A DNA stretch of 64,000 bases from Bacteroidia bacterium (GCA_041391665.1 JAWKNO010000002.1:2046001-2110000); one strand, 5' to 3'. Shown: positions 26,993-35,633, counted from the first letter of the stretch. Notes: a model not told the origin generated them from the sequence alone. Made by a program: numbers and translations.

Positions 26993-27568
26993 TCAAAGGA
27001 TAAATGTCAGTATCACCCAAATCACGTAGGAAAAACCTGCTGCCAGCAACCCTGCGCCCAGCCATTTGGAAGGAATCAGTTTCCACCATAAGAAAATCCC
27101 TGTGACGGAAAAAATCAGCAGAGAAAAACTCACCAGATCCATAAAGACGAGGTACACATCATAGATAAACCCTCCGCCATAATTGTGCATGCGGTGAAAT
27201 ACGACGATGGTCCGGTAATTGGGATTCTCAGATTTTTCTATTGCGACAGAATCAATTGCCGGAAATACATGCGTTTTGATCGTGAATCTGGGGCTAACAA
27301 AATCGGCATGCCACGAGCCATCGTCCTTTTGCCTCACAGGACTACTTTTACCCTTCAGGCTGTATTCCTTTCTGAGCCAGTCGGTTTTTTGCTGTTCGTT
27401 TTCCATTTCCGGAACAGAAAGTTTGTAGCTACTCGCTTCAAACACCGGATCAGGATGCTCAAACCAGTCGTGTTGGTTTAACAGATAGCCCGTCACAAAA
27501 AACAACAACAGAAAAACGAGCAGAAAAGCTCCGGAGTAAAAGTGTATCTGCCGGAAAATTGAATACAT
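26993..27568 (-). CDS. PepSY-associated membrane protein (second of a pair)
   Basis: With the start at 27568 (MYSIFRQIHFYSGAF) the protein has 191 residues: one N-terminal membrane helix (LLVFLLLFFVTGYLL), an extracytoplasmic PepSY-like part, the motif FHRMHNYGGGFIYD with conserved histidines, and two C-terminal helices with FSVTGIFLWWKLIP. This is the layout of small PepSY_TM proteins, often found with iron/heme uptake or reductase systems. Only 2 nt separate it from the gene upstream, which has the same architecture, so the two probably form a heterodimer. An open frame extends to 27751 but would overlap that gene by 180 nt and places the helix internally. Confidence 0.75.
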   Translation of the reverse strand: MYSIFRQIHFYSGAFLLVFLLLFFVTGYLLNQHDWFEHPDPVFEASSYKLSVPEMENEQQKTDWLRKEYSLKGKSSPVRQKDDGSWHADFVSPRFTIKTHVFPAIDSVAIEKSENPNYRTIVVFHRMHNYGGGFIYDVYLVFMDLVSFSLLIFSVTGIFLWWKLIPSKWLGAGLLAAGFSYVIWVILTFIL

Positions 27569-27570
27569 AT

Positions 27571-28173
27571 TTATCCTGCCAGCCATAAAAATATGATAAA
27601 AGCAATTGAAAAAATACCCATTCCCAACAAGGTCCACCGCTCTGCAGGGTGCGAATTTTTCTTCCTCCACCAAAGATATACCCCGGTAATGGCCCAGAAA
27701 AGCATGGAGTAAACGGTAAGCACCTGATAATACTGCCACATATTTATCCACCAGGGAGCATTGGGAATAGCATTTCCTATAAAATGGAGACTGCGAAAGA
27801 TCTGCCCGCCTGTTTTAAATCTATCGGTTATTTCAACCTTACCCGTCAGCAGATCAACGCTCAGATGATAGTCTTTTCCCGGCTGGGAAATGGTGGTTTG
27901 AAATTGCACAGAGTCTCTTTTCGTCTCCCAGGGCAAATACCAGCCAAATAATCCCAGTGAATCTCTCAATGCTTCGCCCAAAGCACGGTCGTCGTCCAGC
28001 TCCGGTACACGAATGGATAGCGAACGGGAAACCGGCTCCCGATGGGATTCCGTCGAAAAAAAATGATGATTAAAGTCAAGCGAACTTACCCCAAATATGA
28101 TCAGGTACGGTATACACAGTAACCCCAGATACAGGTGTAACTGCATGATTAGACGCCAGTTGAACATCTTCAT
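27571..28173 (-). CDS. PepSY-associated membrane protein (first of a pair)
   Basis: A 200-residue protein with N-terminal helix (LHLYLGLLCIPYLIIFGVSSL), a middle domain with HLSVDLLTGKVEITDRF typical of PepSY, then SLHFIGNAIPNAPWWINMWQYY and a terminal pair of helices with ITGVYLWWRKK. It resembles its downstream partner in plan and in the paired ITGxxLWW motif. Role: possibly electron or metal related membrane function; PepSY_TM proteins are mostly uncharacterised. Probably co-transcribed with the small gene at 28215-28439. Confidence 0.75.
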   Translation of the reverse strand: MKMFNWRLIMQLHLYLGLLCIPYLIIFGVSSLDFNHHFFSTESHREPVSRSLSIRVPELDDDRALGEALRDSLGLFGWYLPWETKRDSVQFQTTISQPGKDYHLSVDLLTGKVEITDRFKTGGQIFRSLHFIGNAIPNAPWWINMWQYYQVLTVYSMLFWAITGVYLWWRKKNSHPAERWTLLGMGIFSIAFIIFLWLAG

Positions 28174-28214
28174 TCAGAAAAGGTAAGCGAAAGAATAGAG
28201 GATTTCAAAAAAAA

Positions 28215-28439
28215 TCAATTCTCCGGACCACCGGCGATAATCATAATCGTCGTATCGTGTCCAAAAGATTCCCTTACATAGCGGATAATATCCAGTGCAT
28301 CCATCAGCTTCCCGGAAAAATCCATGTTTTCTCTGAATTCAACAATTACCTGATACCCATCATGTGTAAGTACGGTTTTTGCTGCCTGGACCATCGAGTA
28401 GGGCTCTTTGGTCATAAGAATTTCCATCATCATCATCAT
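28215..28439 (-). CDS. small hypothetical protein
   Basis: A 74-residue frame 41 nt upstream of the PepSY pair, on the same strand. It begins with five ATG codons in a row (CAT repeats on the plus strand near 28424-28438), so the exact start is open; MEILMTKEPY is a natural beginning. The rest (TVLTHDGYQVIVEF, DALDIIRYVRESFGHDTTIMII) has a plausible alternating strand/helix pattern. No family recognised. Position suggests it belongs to the PepSY operon. Confidence 0.45.
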   Translation of the reverse strand: MMMMMEILMTKEPYSMVQAAKTVLTHDGYQVIVEFRENMDFSGKLMDALDIIRYVRESFGHDTTIMIIAGGPEN

Positions 28440-28743
28440 TAGAGTACATTTTGGGGTCGATTAAATAGCAAAACCGAAATCACGGAGAGCAGGGATGGAA
28501 AAATTCTAATTCTTCAGACGAAAGAAAAACATTTTTATCATCATATAAGAATGATTTTAATCATAAATTCTTACGTCTTCCGACAAATTAACAACAATTC
28601 TGCGAAATTAAAATAATTCAAAAGTGATATATTCAATTTTACCACAAATTAACCAACTCTATAAACTTGTTGAAAAATTATTAGTGAAATGCAAAAATTG
28701 TTTGCTGATTGATTTTATTTTGCAATAAAAAATATATAAAAAT
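28440..28743. other. AT-rich intergenic region
   Basis: About 300 bp between divergent genes, very AT-rich, holding promoters for the PepSY operon and the lipoprotein gene. I see no gene, RNA or repeat in it. Confidence 0.5.
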
Positions 28744-29268
28744 ATGATTCGATTAATTCTGCTACTCTCCCTGACCATCATAGTTTCTGCCTGTAAATCA
28801 GACGATTATAAAAAAAAGCAGTTTTCACCGGATTCTGTCAGCACAGAACAGGTAAAAGACAGGATGGAATCCCGTCAGTCAACAGTACTCGAAGAGGCTG
28901 TCATCATTTCCTGGCAGGATTTGAAGGATGTGGAGTTTAATGAAAAATTTTACGAAAAAGAGAAGGAGTGGATGCTGTTCCCCACCTTTGGCCATTCAGT
29001 ACAGACACTCGCAGGCAAGACAGTAGAAATTACCGGCTATGTCATTCCACTCGAACCCACGCGATATGCGCTGTCGGCGAATCCGTTTAGTGCCTGCTTT
29101 TTTTGCGGAAATGCAGGACCTGAATCCGTCATAGAACTTGAGTTAGCCTCTTACGATCAAATGTACTACACGGACGAATTTCGGACCTTTCGCGGAGAGT
29201 TTTCTCTCAACACCACCAATCTGGATAAGATGAATTATGTGCTTACTGGAGCAAAACCTGTTGATTAA
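28744..29268 (+). CDS. DUF3299-family lipoprotein
   Basis: A 174-residue lipoprotein: signal peptide with lipobox VSAC (Cys at residue 17), then a domain with GKTVEITGYVIPLEP and FSACFFCGNAGPESVIELEL. The CxFCG...GPESV block is the core of the DUF3299 family, possibly a metal or redox site through its paired cysteines. A paralogue with the same block lies at 51443-51880 inside a likely zinc-related operon, where the gene is not a lipoprotein. Here it is a single gene, convergent with the DUF1028 gene (5 bp between stops). Metal handling in the periplasm is inferred from the paralogue's context. Confidence 0.75.
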   Translation: MIRLILLLSLTIIVSACKSDDYKKKQFSPDSVSTEQVKDRMESRQSTVLEEAVIISWQDLKDVEFNEKFYEKEKEWMLFPTFGHSVQTLAGKTVEITGYVIPLEPTRYALSANPFSACFFCGNAGPESVIELELASYDQMYYTDEFRTFRGEFSLNTTNLDKMNYVLTGAKPVD

Positions 29269-29272
29269 CCGG

Positions 29273-30652
29273 CTATTCTATCAGATGTTTTCTGCTCCAA
29301 CGTGTATTTCCGTACTGAATCTCCAGCAAATACAAACCTTTTTTTTCAGGAGTACGCAAGACGGATTCTCCGCCATACATCTGTACCTTTTCAGTCAGGA
29401 CACATTTACCCTGAATATCAAACCATTTCACAAACACCTTTCTCTGGATTTGATCTTCCGCGCTCAAAAACACTTCTTTCCCGGAAGGATTGGGGAAAAC
29501 AGAAAATAGGGATCGGTTCAGATAGGTATCTACCGAAGTGGAGGAAGCGATACATCCGTTTGCAGGAGCTTCTGTATAAGTAAAATAAACAGAATCACAG
29601 GAAACGTATTTAGGAGCCAGTCCGGGGTGAACAATCCTGCTACCCAGGCTATGGTAAATTTTCGTTAGAATAGAATTCCCGCCACTGATTCCCGCAGAAT
29701 CCTTCAAAAACACCTGATTGTTGCTGCCACCGGCTCCCAAAAAGTAAGCGCCAGGTTCCAGCAACACAACATTATTATTCCCATTTAAGGTAACTGTATC
29801 GCCGGTACATACCCACAGTACTTTTCCGCTCACGCTCAGCGCGCTATCACTGGCGATGACAACGGCATCAGCAGGAACAGCAAAACCGCAGTCTGGCGGT
29901 GACCAGCTATCGTACAATGACTGCAAAGCGTCGATGGGTTCTACCCCAAAAGGGGTCTGCCCGACCAGCAGGTCGAGATAATAATTGCCGTAAGGATCGT
30001 ATGGACGCGCCACACGCAAAAATGCAGAAAGAGAAGAAACCCCTTCACTGAGGCAGCGCGTATCGGCTCCGGGCACATTTGCGCCCTGCAAGGCTGCCAT
30101 CAGCCTGTCGCCCAGGTTGCCGGGGGTAGTGAGAAAATGATGCTCCATAGAGTCCAGGATCTGTTGCCCCAGGAGAATATTTCCCTGAATCGAATACCCC
30201 GGCCCTGTGATATGGTTTTTGTAATCCAAACAGTTGATACCTGTATAGGCCGCAGAGCGTGCTTGCCCGGAAGAATCAAAATCTACTATGCCGTATTGCC
30301 TGTTGGTAGCATCGCCACTTCCAATACTTACACCGGCATCATTGGCTACGAGGAAGTCTATAATTTCCTGTGGTGAATCACCGGCAAGTATCCGGGTCCG
30401 TGCGGTCTGCTGATTGGCAGGAAGCCAGGAGGCCTGGGTATGTATGGCACCACGGCCGGGGAAAACATCACTGATTATCAACACCCCACCGCTAATATTG
30501 GAATTGTCAAGGCAGGAGGCGCCTGCGCTGCCCACTTCTCCCGTCAGCGTATCAACCGCAACGATGGAAAAAGTGTGCTGCGCAGACAGCATTTGCCCTA
30601 AAAAAAATATTCCTGTCAGCAGTAAGTATGTTCGAATAAACTTCATTGACAT
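29273..30652 (-). CDS. DUF1028 (Ntn-hydrolase-like) secreted protein with T9SS sorting domain
   Basis: A 459-residue exported protein: signal peptide ending LSAQ, then the DUF1028 domain (HTFSIVAVDTLTGEVGSAGAS, GRGAIHTQASWLP, GDATNRQYGIVD) to about residue 260, a linker, and a T9SS type A C-terminal domain (FSVFPNPSGKEVFLS ... GLYLLEIQYGNTRW). DUF1028 proteins belong to the Ntn-hydrolase superfamily but their substrate is unknown. It is the last gene of a four-gene leftward operon, 5 bp after the cytochrome gene. Confidence 0.85.
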   Translation of the reverse strand: MSMKFIRTYLLLTGIFFLGQMLSAQHTFSIVAVDTLTGEVGSAGASCLDNSNISGGVLIISDVFPGRGAIHTQASWLPANQQTARTRILAGDSPQEIIDFLVANDAGVSIGSGDATNRQYGIVDFDSSGQARSAAYTGINCLDYKNHITGPGYSIQGNILLGQQILDSMEHHFLTTPGNLGDRLMAALQGANVPGADTRCLSEGVSSLSAFLRVARPYDPYGNYYLDLLVGQTPFGVEPIDALQSLYDSWSPPDCGFAVPADAVVIASDSALSVSGKVLWVCTGDTVTLNGNNNVVLLEPGAYFLGAGGSNNQVFLKDSAGISGGNSILTKIYHSLGSRIVHPGLAPKYVSCDSVYFTYTEAPANGCIASSTSVDTYLNRSLFSVFPNPSGKEVFLSAEDQIQRKVFVKWFDIQGKCVLTEKVQMYGGESVLRTPEKKGLYLLEIQYGNTRWSRKHLIE

Positions 30653-30657
30653 GTTAC

Positions 30658-31119
30658 TTATTGTTTCGCCCTTCGGGCAGTAACTTCTGCGGCAGAAACC
30701 GCACCTGAGCTATTGCCAAAATTGGCGCGAACATACGTCAGCACATTTGCAATGTCATCATCGCTCAGAAAACCATGTGGAGGCATGACTCCGGAATAAG
30801 TTTCCCCATTGATCGTCAGCGGCTCCGTAAGTCCATTCAGTACAATACCTATAAGACGTTCCTTATCTCCATTGACATACTCGGTTTTACTTAGCGGCGG
30901 ATTCATCCCCGGCACCCCCATTCCATCGGCCATATGACAGGCGATACAATAGGTTTTAAACACCGTCTCACCACTGGCAAGCTGAGCAGGATCAGCAGCA
31001 GGTGCCGATTCCTTGATTAAGGCTGGCTTCTGTGTTTCTTCAGTCTTATCTGAGGCTCCGCCACCACAGGCAGCAAGAATGAAAAGGGAAATAAGGGAAA
31101 TTGATAAAAACTTATTCAT
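30658..31119 (-). CDS. periplasmic c-type cytochrome lipoprotein
   Basis: About 153 residues from the ATG at 31119 (MNKFLSISLISLF); an ATG 12 nt earlier is possible. Lipobox LAAC, a low-complexity linker, then a single cytochrome c domain with heme motif CIACH and axial-ligand segment GVMPPHGFLSDDDIANVLTYVR. It lies 20 bp after the sugar dehydrogenase-like gene, whose electrons it would accept (inference from the known pairing of PQQ dehydrogenases with cytochromes). Confidence 0.88.
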   Translation of the reverse strand: MNKFLSISLISLFILAACGGGASDKTEETQKPALIKESAPAADPAQLASGETVFKTYCIACHMADGMGVPGMNPPLSKTEYVNGDKERLIGIVLNGLTEPLTINGETYSGVMPPHGFLSDDDIANVLTYVRANFGNSSGAVSAAEVTARRAKQ

Positions 31120-31139
31120 ATAGATTGACACATTTTACA

Positions 31140-32480
31140 TTACACACCATAATACATAATCCGCCAGATGCGACCTTTCCTTGAATCAGAAATATATAGC
31201 GACCCGTCAGGTCCCTGTGAGAGCCCTACCGGCCGGTAAACGGCATCGTTGGGGTTCTTCACCTCAGGGATTTGCGGGAAACCTTCTGCAAATACTTCCC
31301 AATCGCCGCTGGGTTGTCCGTCTTTCATCGGTACAAATACCACAAAATATCCGGCCTGAGGTAGTGGCGCGCGGTTCCAGGAACCATGGAAAGCGATAAA
31401 TGCCCCATTTTTGTAAGGCTCCGGAAACTGATCGCCTGTGTAAAACAGCAGGTCGTTGGGGGCCATATGGCCGGGAAAAGCAACGATAGGCGGTTTTATT
31501 CCCTCACAACGTCCGGTCTCTGTGCCATCACCTCCGTACTCTGGCCCCAGAACTTTTTTATTCAGGTTCTGATTAAAATAGCAATATGGCCAGCCAAAAT
31601 CATCCCCGTCACTGATCTGCAAAAACTCTTCTGCGGGCAGTATTTCATTGTCCTCATCAGTAAATTTCTCCGGCCAGAGGGTATTGAGCTGGTCTCTCCC
31701 ATGCTGAAGGGCATAAAGAGAATTAGCGGATTTGTTCCAGCAGATAGCCACTGCATTGCGGATACCCCGGGCATAATTCACCCCGTCAGCGGTATGTGTC
31801 TGGTTAAGTTTGGAATCGCTAAATTTCCAGATACCTGCCTGCATATCGCGCTGCGGACAGGGGTCGATTCCGGGCGAACCGGCCTTACGAGCCTCCTCCT
31901 GGCAGGCATTGGATGGCGCACCGACCGTTACATACATGTTGCCGGCTCCGTCAAAAGCCATCGGCTTGGAAGCGTGGGAGCGCTGTACCGGAAACCCTGA
32001 GACGATTACTTCGGCAGTGGTATCAGGAAGAAGGGCATTTTCCTGAAGTTTATACCGCATGACCATCGTATCGGAAGATGCATACAGATAGCCGTTGTGA
32101 AGGCGCATACCTGTGCCGGTAAAATTGCCAAACATTTCCTTCTGGTCAGCCACGCCGTCGCCGTCAGTATCTCTGAGCGCAACAATGCCTTTGCCTCCGG
32201 CAGTCTGCCGCAACTTTACATAAATGTCGCCGTTTTCGCGTATCGCCAGATGCCGCGCACCTTTGTCCAGAGAGTCTGTAACCAGTACAGCACCAAAACC
32301 AGAGGGAAGAGAAATCCCGCCATTGTCGGCCAGCGCCTGCGGCAGTTTGGGTTCCTGCCCGGTTGTGCCTGCCGTCTGGCAGGAGTACATCAGCGTGCCG
32401 AGCACAATAGCCGGTATGCCAGCATATTTTGCGATTTTCCGCAAAACCGTAAATCGTGAGACAGAAAGTAAGGGGTTCAT
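31140..32480 (-). CDS. sorbosone/PQQ-type sugar dehydrogenase-like lipoprotein
   Basis: A 446-residue exported beta-propeller of the glucose/sorbosone dehydrogenase family. Start at 32480 (MNPLLSVSRFTVLRK) leads to a lipobox MYSC; an ATG at 32528 overlaps the upstream gene. Family motifs: LPSGFGAVLV at the start of the propeller, SHASKPMAFDGAGNMYVTVG, ARGIRNAVAICWNK, GRDQLNTLWPEKF, WPYCYFNQ and a closing GPDGSLYISDSRKGRIWRI. These proteins oxidise aldoses or related compounds with PQQ, passing electrons to a cytochrome; the next gene encodes one. Substrate unknown. Confidence 0.85.
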   Translation of the reverse strand: MNPLLSVSRFTVLRKIAKYAGIPAIVLGTLMYSCQTAGTTGQEPKLPQALADNGGISLPSGFGAVLVTDSLDKGARHLAIRENGDIYVKLRQTAGGKGIVALRDTDGDGVADQKEMFGNFTGTGMRLHNGYLYASSDTMVMRYKLQENALLPDTTAEVIVSGFPVQRSHASKPMAFDGAGNMYVTVGAPSNACQEEARKAGSPGIDPCPQRDMQAGIWKFSDSKLNQTHTADGVNYARGIRNAVAICWNKSANSLYALQHGRDQLNTLWPEKFTDEDNEILPAEEFLQISDGDDFGWPYCYFNQNLNKKVLGPEYGGDGTETGRCEGIKPPIVAFPGHMAPNDLLFYTGDQFPEPYKNGAFIAFHGSWNRAPLPQAGYFVVFVPMKDGQPSGDWEVFAEGFPQIPEVKNPNDAVYRPVGLSQGPDGSLYISDSRKGRIWRIMYYGV

Positions 32481-32505
32481 ATGGGTAGTATTTAATATAG
32501 GTTCT

Positions 32506-34401
32506 TTATCGCATATCCAGACTGTCAACCTCTTCCAGGGTATCTGGATTCAACACCTGCATCCGGATTTTTTTTCCATCCACAAACATTAAAACGAGCG
32601 CATTCTGGGTGGTAAATCCGGTAACTTTTGGCGTCCAGGGTGTTTGTTCCTGTGCATAGTACGGCGCACCGGCAGCTCCATTGTTCACCTGATAAATGGT
32701 TCGGCTCAGATTTACCTTCGAACCAGGATAACCCTCCGGATAGATATTGGTTTCGCTGTTGATTTTCGTTAGCGCATAGTTATGCTCATCTCCCGTAAAT
32801 ATCGCGGCAACTTTTGTGCTTTGGTTGACCAGGATATCCAGATATTCATCGCGACGCTCAATAATGCCTTTTTCGAGCTTTTGGCCGGCCACCCAGGGAC
32901 GATATTCGTTGTTCCCGTTGTACCACATATCATCTGCGACGTGGCCACCGTTGGGAAAAGCGGGGGTATGCTGAGTGATAAACACATGATCAATATTGGC
33001 ATCTTTTTCAAGCAAAGCGACGGTTTCTTTCAGCCATTTGAGCTGCTGATCCATGATATACCCATGTAATCCTCCGCCCACATCATCGATGGTACTTGCT
33101 GAGGGGCTGTACCAATAGTCAGAGTTGAGGACAATGACCCCGACGTTGTCATAGGTATAATAAAATACATTTTCCTCATAAGAGGGAAAGTCTGTTTTTT
33201 TAGGATTGGGGTCATACACTGCGCCATCTTCGCTTTCCGGGCCATTGACAGGATTGACGAAGTTTCGTTTAAATACGGCTTCCGCAGATTCGGTATCATA
33301 AGGCCAACGATCGATACTGACAAAATCCCTTCGGGTTTCGCCAACAAAATCTCTCACCACCGCCTCATGGTTACCCATACTGATATAGACGGGAAAGTAG
33401 TGGGCAAAGGGTTGGATGGCACGTTTCCAGTTGGCATATTCCAGATCCGTTTCTTCCGGACTGGATAAATAACCGTTGATCAGGTCGCCGGAGAATTGGA
33501 AGAAGGAGACTTTTTGCTGGCTGGCGAGTGCCATGATTTTTTTCATGATATAGGCATTTGTCCCGTAAATATCCCGTTCTCCCCCACCCTGTCCATTGCG
33601 GGAATCACTGGCATAGGCAAAGACAAATGGTTTGCGCGTGCCCGGAAGCGGGGCCGTGCGAAAGGAAAAATTCAGCTTATTGTTCCCGTAAATTACGGTA
33701 TAGGGATATTCTGTATCCGGCTGTAGCCCGGTAAGTCTAATCTCGTGGTGGGTAGCGGCTTTTTCTTCAGCAAATAATTGGTCATTTACAGAAACCGCTG
33801 CTTTGGTTTTTTCGCTGGTTTCAAAGGAAATCGTAGCTCCGTCATGGGAAAGCAGGTTGACAAAAGGGCCTTCTGTAACAGTACAAACCACGGAAAATGG
33901 TCCGGTTCCTTCGAATGTGACAATTCCGTCGTACAAAATCGATCCCTGTAAGTCCATAACCCGGTAGCCCAGCGTTCCTACCCCACTTTTTTCCCAGCCT
34001 ACCATATCAAATCTTCCACTCAGGTTGTCCTGAATATTGATAAATGCTCTTCCACTGAGAATTTCTGAATACATCCGGAAATATACAGGCATTGGGTGCC
34101 GGGAATCGCCGTAAGGGATAAACCCAAAATATACTCTTCCGGCAAATTCGGGGTTATCAAAATCAAACAATATCCCCTTACTGTTTCCCTTGGGCCGTCC
34201 GATCATCTGGTCAAGCGTGTATTTGGGCTTAGTTACATACTCCTGAAGAACCTGATCGCCCAGCTTAGCCTGGTAGCCTCCTTCCCCATTTGAAATACCA
34301 AGGTGAAGAGAAGGCGGTTTTTGGGCAAACAATTCACCGGTGAACAACGAAAGTGCAGACAGTATCCCGATTTTTAGGAGTTGGCGATAAGACATAATCA
34401 T
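32506..34401 (-). CDS. secreted metallophosphoesterase, purple-acid-phosphatase-like
   Basis: A 631-residue exported protein with signal peptide ending LFAQ. The central part has a fibronectin-like segment (VSVNDQLFAEE ... LTGLQPDTEYPYTV), as in purple acid phosphatases, followed by the catalytic domain: FAYASDSRNG, FSGDLING, SMGNHEAV, FITQHTPAF and FTGDEHNYAL. The usual first DxH is a DSR variant. The N-terminal 200 residues are of unknown type. It is the first gene of the operon that continues with the sugar dehydrogenase-like protein 25 bp downstream. Acts in the periplasm or outside; likely phosphate release from organic compounds. Confidence 0.82.
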   Translation of the reverse strand: MIMSYRQLLKIGILSALSLFTGELFAQKPPSLHLGISNGEGGYQAKLGDQVLQEYVTKPKYTLDQMIGRPKGNSKGILFDFDNPEFAGRVYFGFIPYGDSRHPMPVYFRMYSEILSGRAFINIQDNLSGRFDMVGWEKSGVGTLGYRVMDLQGSILYDGIVTFEGTGPFSVVCTVTEGPFVNLLSHDGATISFETSEKTKAAVSVNDQLFAEEKAATHHEIRLTGLQPDTEYPYTVIYGNNKLNFSFRTAPLPGTRKPFVFAYASDSRNGQGGGERDIYGTNAYIMKKIMALASQQKVSFFQFSGDLINGYLSSPEETDLEYANWKRAIQPFAHYFPVYISMGNHEAVVRDFVGETRRDFVSIDRWPYDTESAEAVFKRNFVNPVNGPESEDGAVYDPNPKKTDFPSYEENVFYYTYDNVGVIVLNSDYWYSPSASTIDDVGGGLHGYIMDQQLKWLKETVALLEKDANIDHVFITQHTPAFPNGGHVADDMWYNGNNEYRPWVAGQKLEKGIIERRDEYLDILVNQSTKVAAIFTGDEHNYALTKINSETNIYPEGYPGSKVNLSRTIYQVNNGAAGAPYYAQEQTPWTPKVTGFTTQNALVLMFVDGKKIRMQVLNPDTLEEVDSLDMR

Positions 34402-34448
34402 ATTTTGAAACTAAGTAAACCAAAATACACCTGAATACAAAAAGGGAA

Positions 34449-35288
34449 TTAGCCGCAAAGGTCATCCAATTCCTGAAGTGCCCGCCGGATTCGTGCTTCG
34501 GGGATGCGCAGTTCGAGCAGTAAATCTTCCCGGCCGGCAAGCTCCCGGCAAAGTACAATTCCTTTGGCAATCAGATGCTGTTTTTCAGACTTTGTAAGAT
34601 AGGTCAGGCTGGTGATGGGATACAACCGGCACTGGTTGACCAGATGATTGAGGTTGCCGGCTTTGGGAAATGACCACGAAACCATGGTAAGACCGGCACA
34701 GATTCCATATTGAATGGCATCAGCTGAAAAAGTTGCATTGGTAATAATCCCCCCTTTGAAGTGAAGTCCCTCATTTTCAGGATCTTTTCTCCATTGGCGT
34801 TCGAGGTCGCGAAACCGGGAATGCACGTAGAGTGCAACTTTTACATCAATTTTTTTCCCTACGGTATTGCCAAATTTACATTCGAAGGCAAACTGTTCCT
34901 CCCCATTTCGCCCCAACACATCCACTTCATGCGTCACACAATGCCCGGGGAGCGTGATGCCCACCTGCACTTGATATCCTTTCATCTTAAAAATTTCTCC
35001 GACAAACCGCTCAAAAGGATAGCCGGAAGGCCCCAGTTCAAACACCGCGCGCTTCAGTTTGTACTTGGCAGCTGAAGCGCGGGAATGCTTTTTTAGTAAC
35101 TCAAATGCCCGGTGATAGATTTTTTTAGTGGAAATACCGGTAGTCAGCTCTCGCTCAATGGTGTCAATAATGGTATCCACTTCAGAAAACGTTGCCCCGG
35201 CAGAAAGGAGTGATTCACGCAGTTTTTCCACTTGAAAAGGAACCTGTTCCCCAGATGCTTTAGTAACTAAAAATGGAGCGCTTATCAT
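34449..35288 (-). CDS. ATP-cone domain fused to an Mrr-like restriction endonuclease
   Basis: A 279-residue protein. Residues 6-88 form an ATP-cone (VTKASGEQVPFQVEKLRESL and GISTKKIYHRAFELLKK), the nucleotide-sensing module known from ribonucleotide reductase and NrdR. Residues 92-215 look like a PD-(D/E)xK nuclease of the Mrr type: FERFVGEIFKMKGYQV, D123 in HEVDVLG, and E136-C-K138 in FAFECKFG. The C-terminal 60 residues are helical with Lys/Leu-rich repeats. No methyltransferase is nearby, so this is not a classical restriction system. It may cut DNA in response to nucleotide level (inference). It diverges from the ilv operon. Confidence 0.8.
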   Translation of the reverse strand: MISAPFLVTKASGEQVPFQVEKLRESLLSAGATFSEVDTIIDTIERELTTGISTKKIYHRAFELLKKHSRASAAKYKLKRAVFELGPSGYPFERFVGEIFKMKGYQVQVGITLPGHCVTHEVDVLGRNGEEQFAFECKFGNTVGKKIDVKVALYVHSRFRDLERQWRKDPENEGLHFKGGIITNATFSADAIQYGICAGLTMVSWSFPKAGNLNHLVNQCRLYPITSLTYLTKSEKQHLIAKGIVLCRELAGREDLLLELRIPEARIRRALQELDDLCG

Positions 35289-35304
35289 AAAAAATCAATT
35301 TTTC

Positions 35305-35335
35305 TTTGGATTAAGGAAAATCCTTATCATATTTG
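35305..35335 (+). promoter_or_regulatory. ilv operon promoter, Bacteroidota type
   Basis: TTTG at 35305-35308, 19 bp, then CATATTTG at 35328-35335, matching the consensus TTTG-N19-TAnnTTTG at all but one fixed base. Transcription would begin near 35340, about 15 nt before the first leader peptide. Confidence 0.65.
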
Positions 35336-35354
35336 CAATGAGCAAATAAAAAAC

Positions 35355-35420
35355 ATGAATTTTTTTCAAATTATTATCACCTCCATTTTTCTAATTGTGA
35401 TTATTAGTCGCAAGGGGTGA
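35355..35420 (+). CDS. ilv leader peptide 1 (attenuator)
   Basis: A 21-codon frame, ATG at 35355 to TGA at 35418-35420. Its core reads IIITSIFLIVII: nine of 21 residues are Ile, Leu or Val, seven of them Ile. It sits just after the promoter and its stop codon overlaps the 5' strand of an antiterminator (35419-35426). This is what a ribosome-sensing leader peptide for branched-chain amino acids should look like. Too short for ordinary gene finding. Confidence 0.8.
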   Translation: MNFFQIIITSIFLIVIISRKG

Positions 35421-35480
35421 GAATGGTTTGCTATAAAGATAAAATAAAAAGCCATTCTCAATACGGGGATGGCTTTTTTT
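35419..35480 (+). terminator. attenuator 1: antiterminator and intrinsic terminator
   Basis: GAGAATGG (35419-35426) is complementary to CCATTCTC (35452-35459), giving an antiterminator. A competing hairpin pairs AAAAAGCCAT (35446-35455) with ATGGCTTTTT (35469-35478) and runs into a T tract, an intrinsic terminator. The two structures share 35452-35455 and cannot both form. Stalling within the Ile codons of leader 1 would favour the antiterminator; completing the peptide would cover 35419-35426 and favour termination. Confidence 0.78.
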
Positions 35481-35497
35481 ACAAAGTTTAAAAGATT

Positions 35498-35578
35498 ATG
35501 CTTTTCAGTATTGGGCTACTATTTGGAATTATTAGTGTGGTGGGTATTATCTTTACCTGTACTGAAAGGCTGGTGTAA
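35498..35578 (+). CDS. ilv leader peptide 2 (attenuator)
   Basis: A second leader frame, 26 codons from ATG 35498 to TAA 35576-35578, beginning 20 bp after terminator 1. Its core reads [14 protein letters not shown]; twelve of 26 residues are Ile, Leu or Val. It spans segment 1 of the second attenuator and ends at the segment-2 helix. Sequence and plan differ from leader 1, so this is not a recent duplication. Confidence 0.8.
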   Translation: MLFSIGLLFGIISVVGIIFTCTERLV

Positions 35579-35633
35579 AAAATTATTATCTGAAATTTAC
35601 AGAAGCCTTTCTCCTACTTGGGAAAGGCTTTTT
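35501..35633 (+). terminator. attenuator 2: four-segment structure before ilvD
   Basis: Segment 1 CTTTTCAGTA (35501-35510) pairs with segment 2 TACTGAAAGG (35560-35569), one G-U. Segment 2 AAAGGCT (35565-35571) can instead pair with segment 3 AGCCTTT (35604-35610). Segment 3 AGCCTTTC (35604-35611) pairs with segment 4 GAAAGGCT (35622-35629), followed by TTTTT: the terminator, 17 nt before the ilvD start. This is the classic 1:2/3:4 versus 2:3 arrangement of amino acid biosynthesis attenuators. Confidence 0.82.

Noticed and set aside
29237..29583. Plus-strand frames over the end of the DUF1028 gene
   Set aside because: Shadows of the minus-strand gene with no motif.
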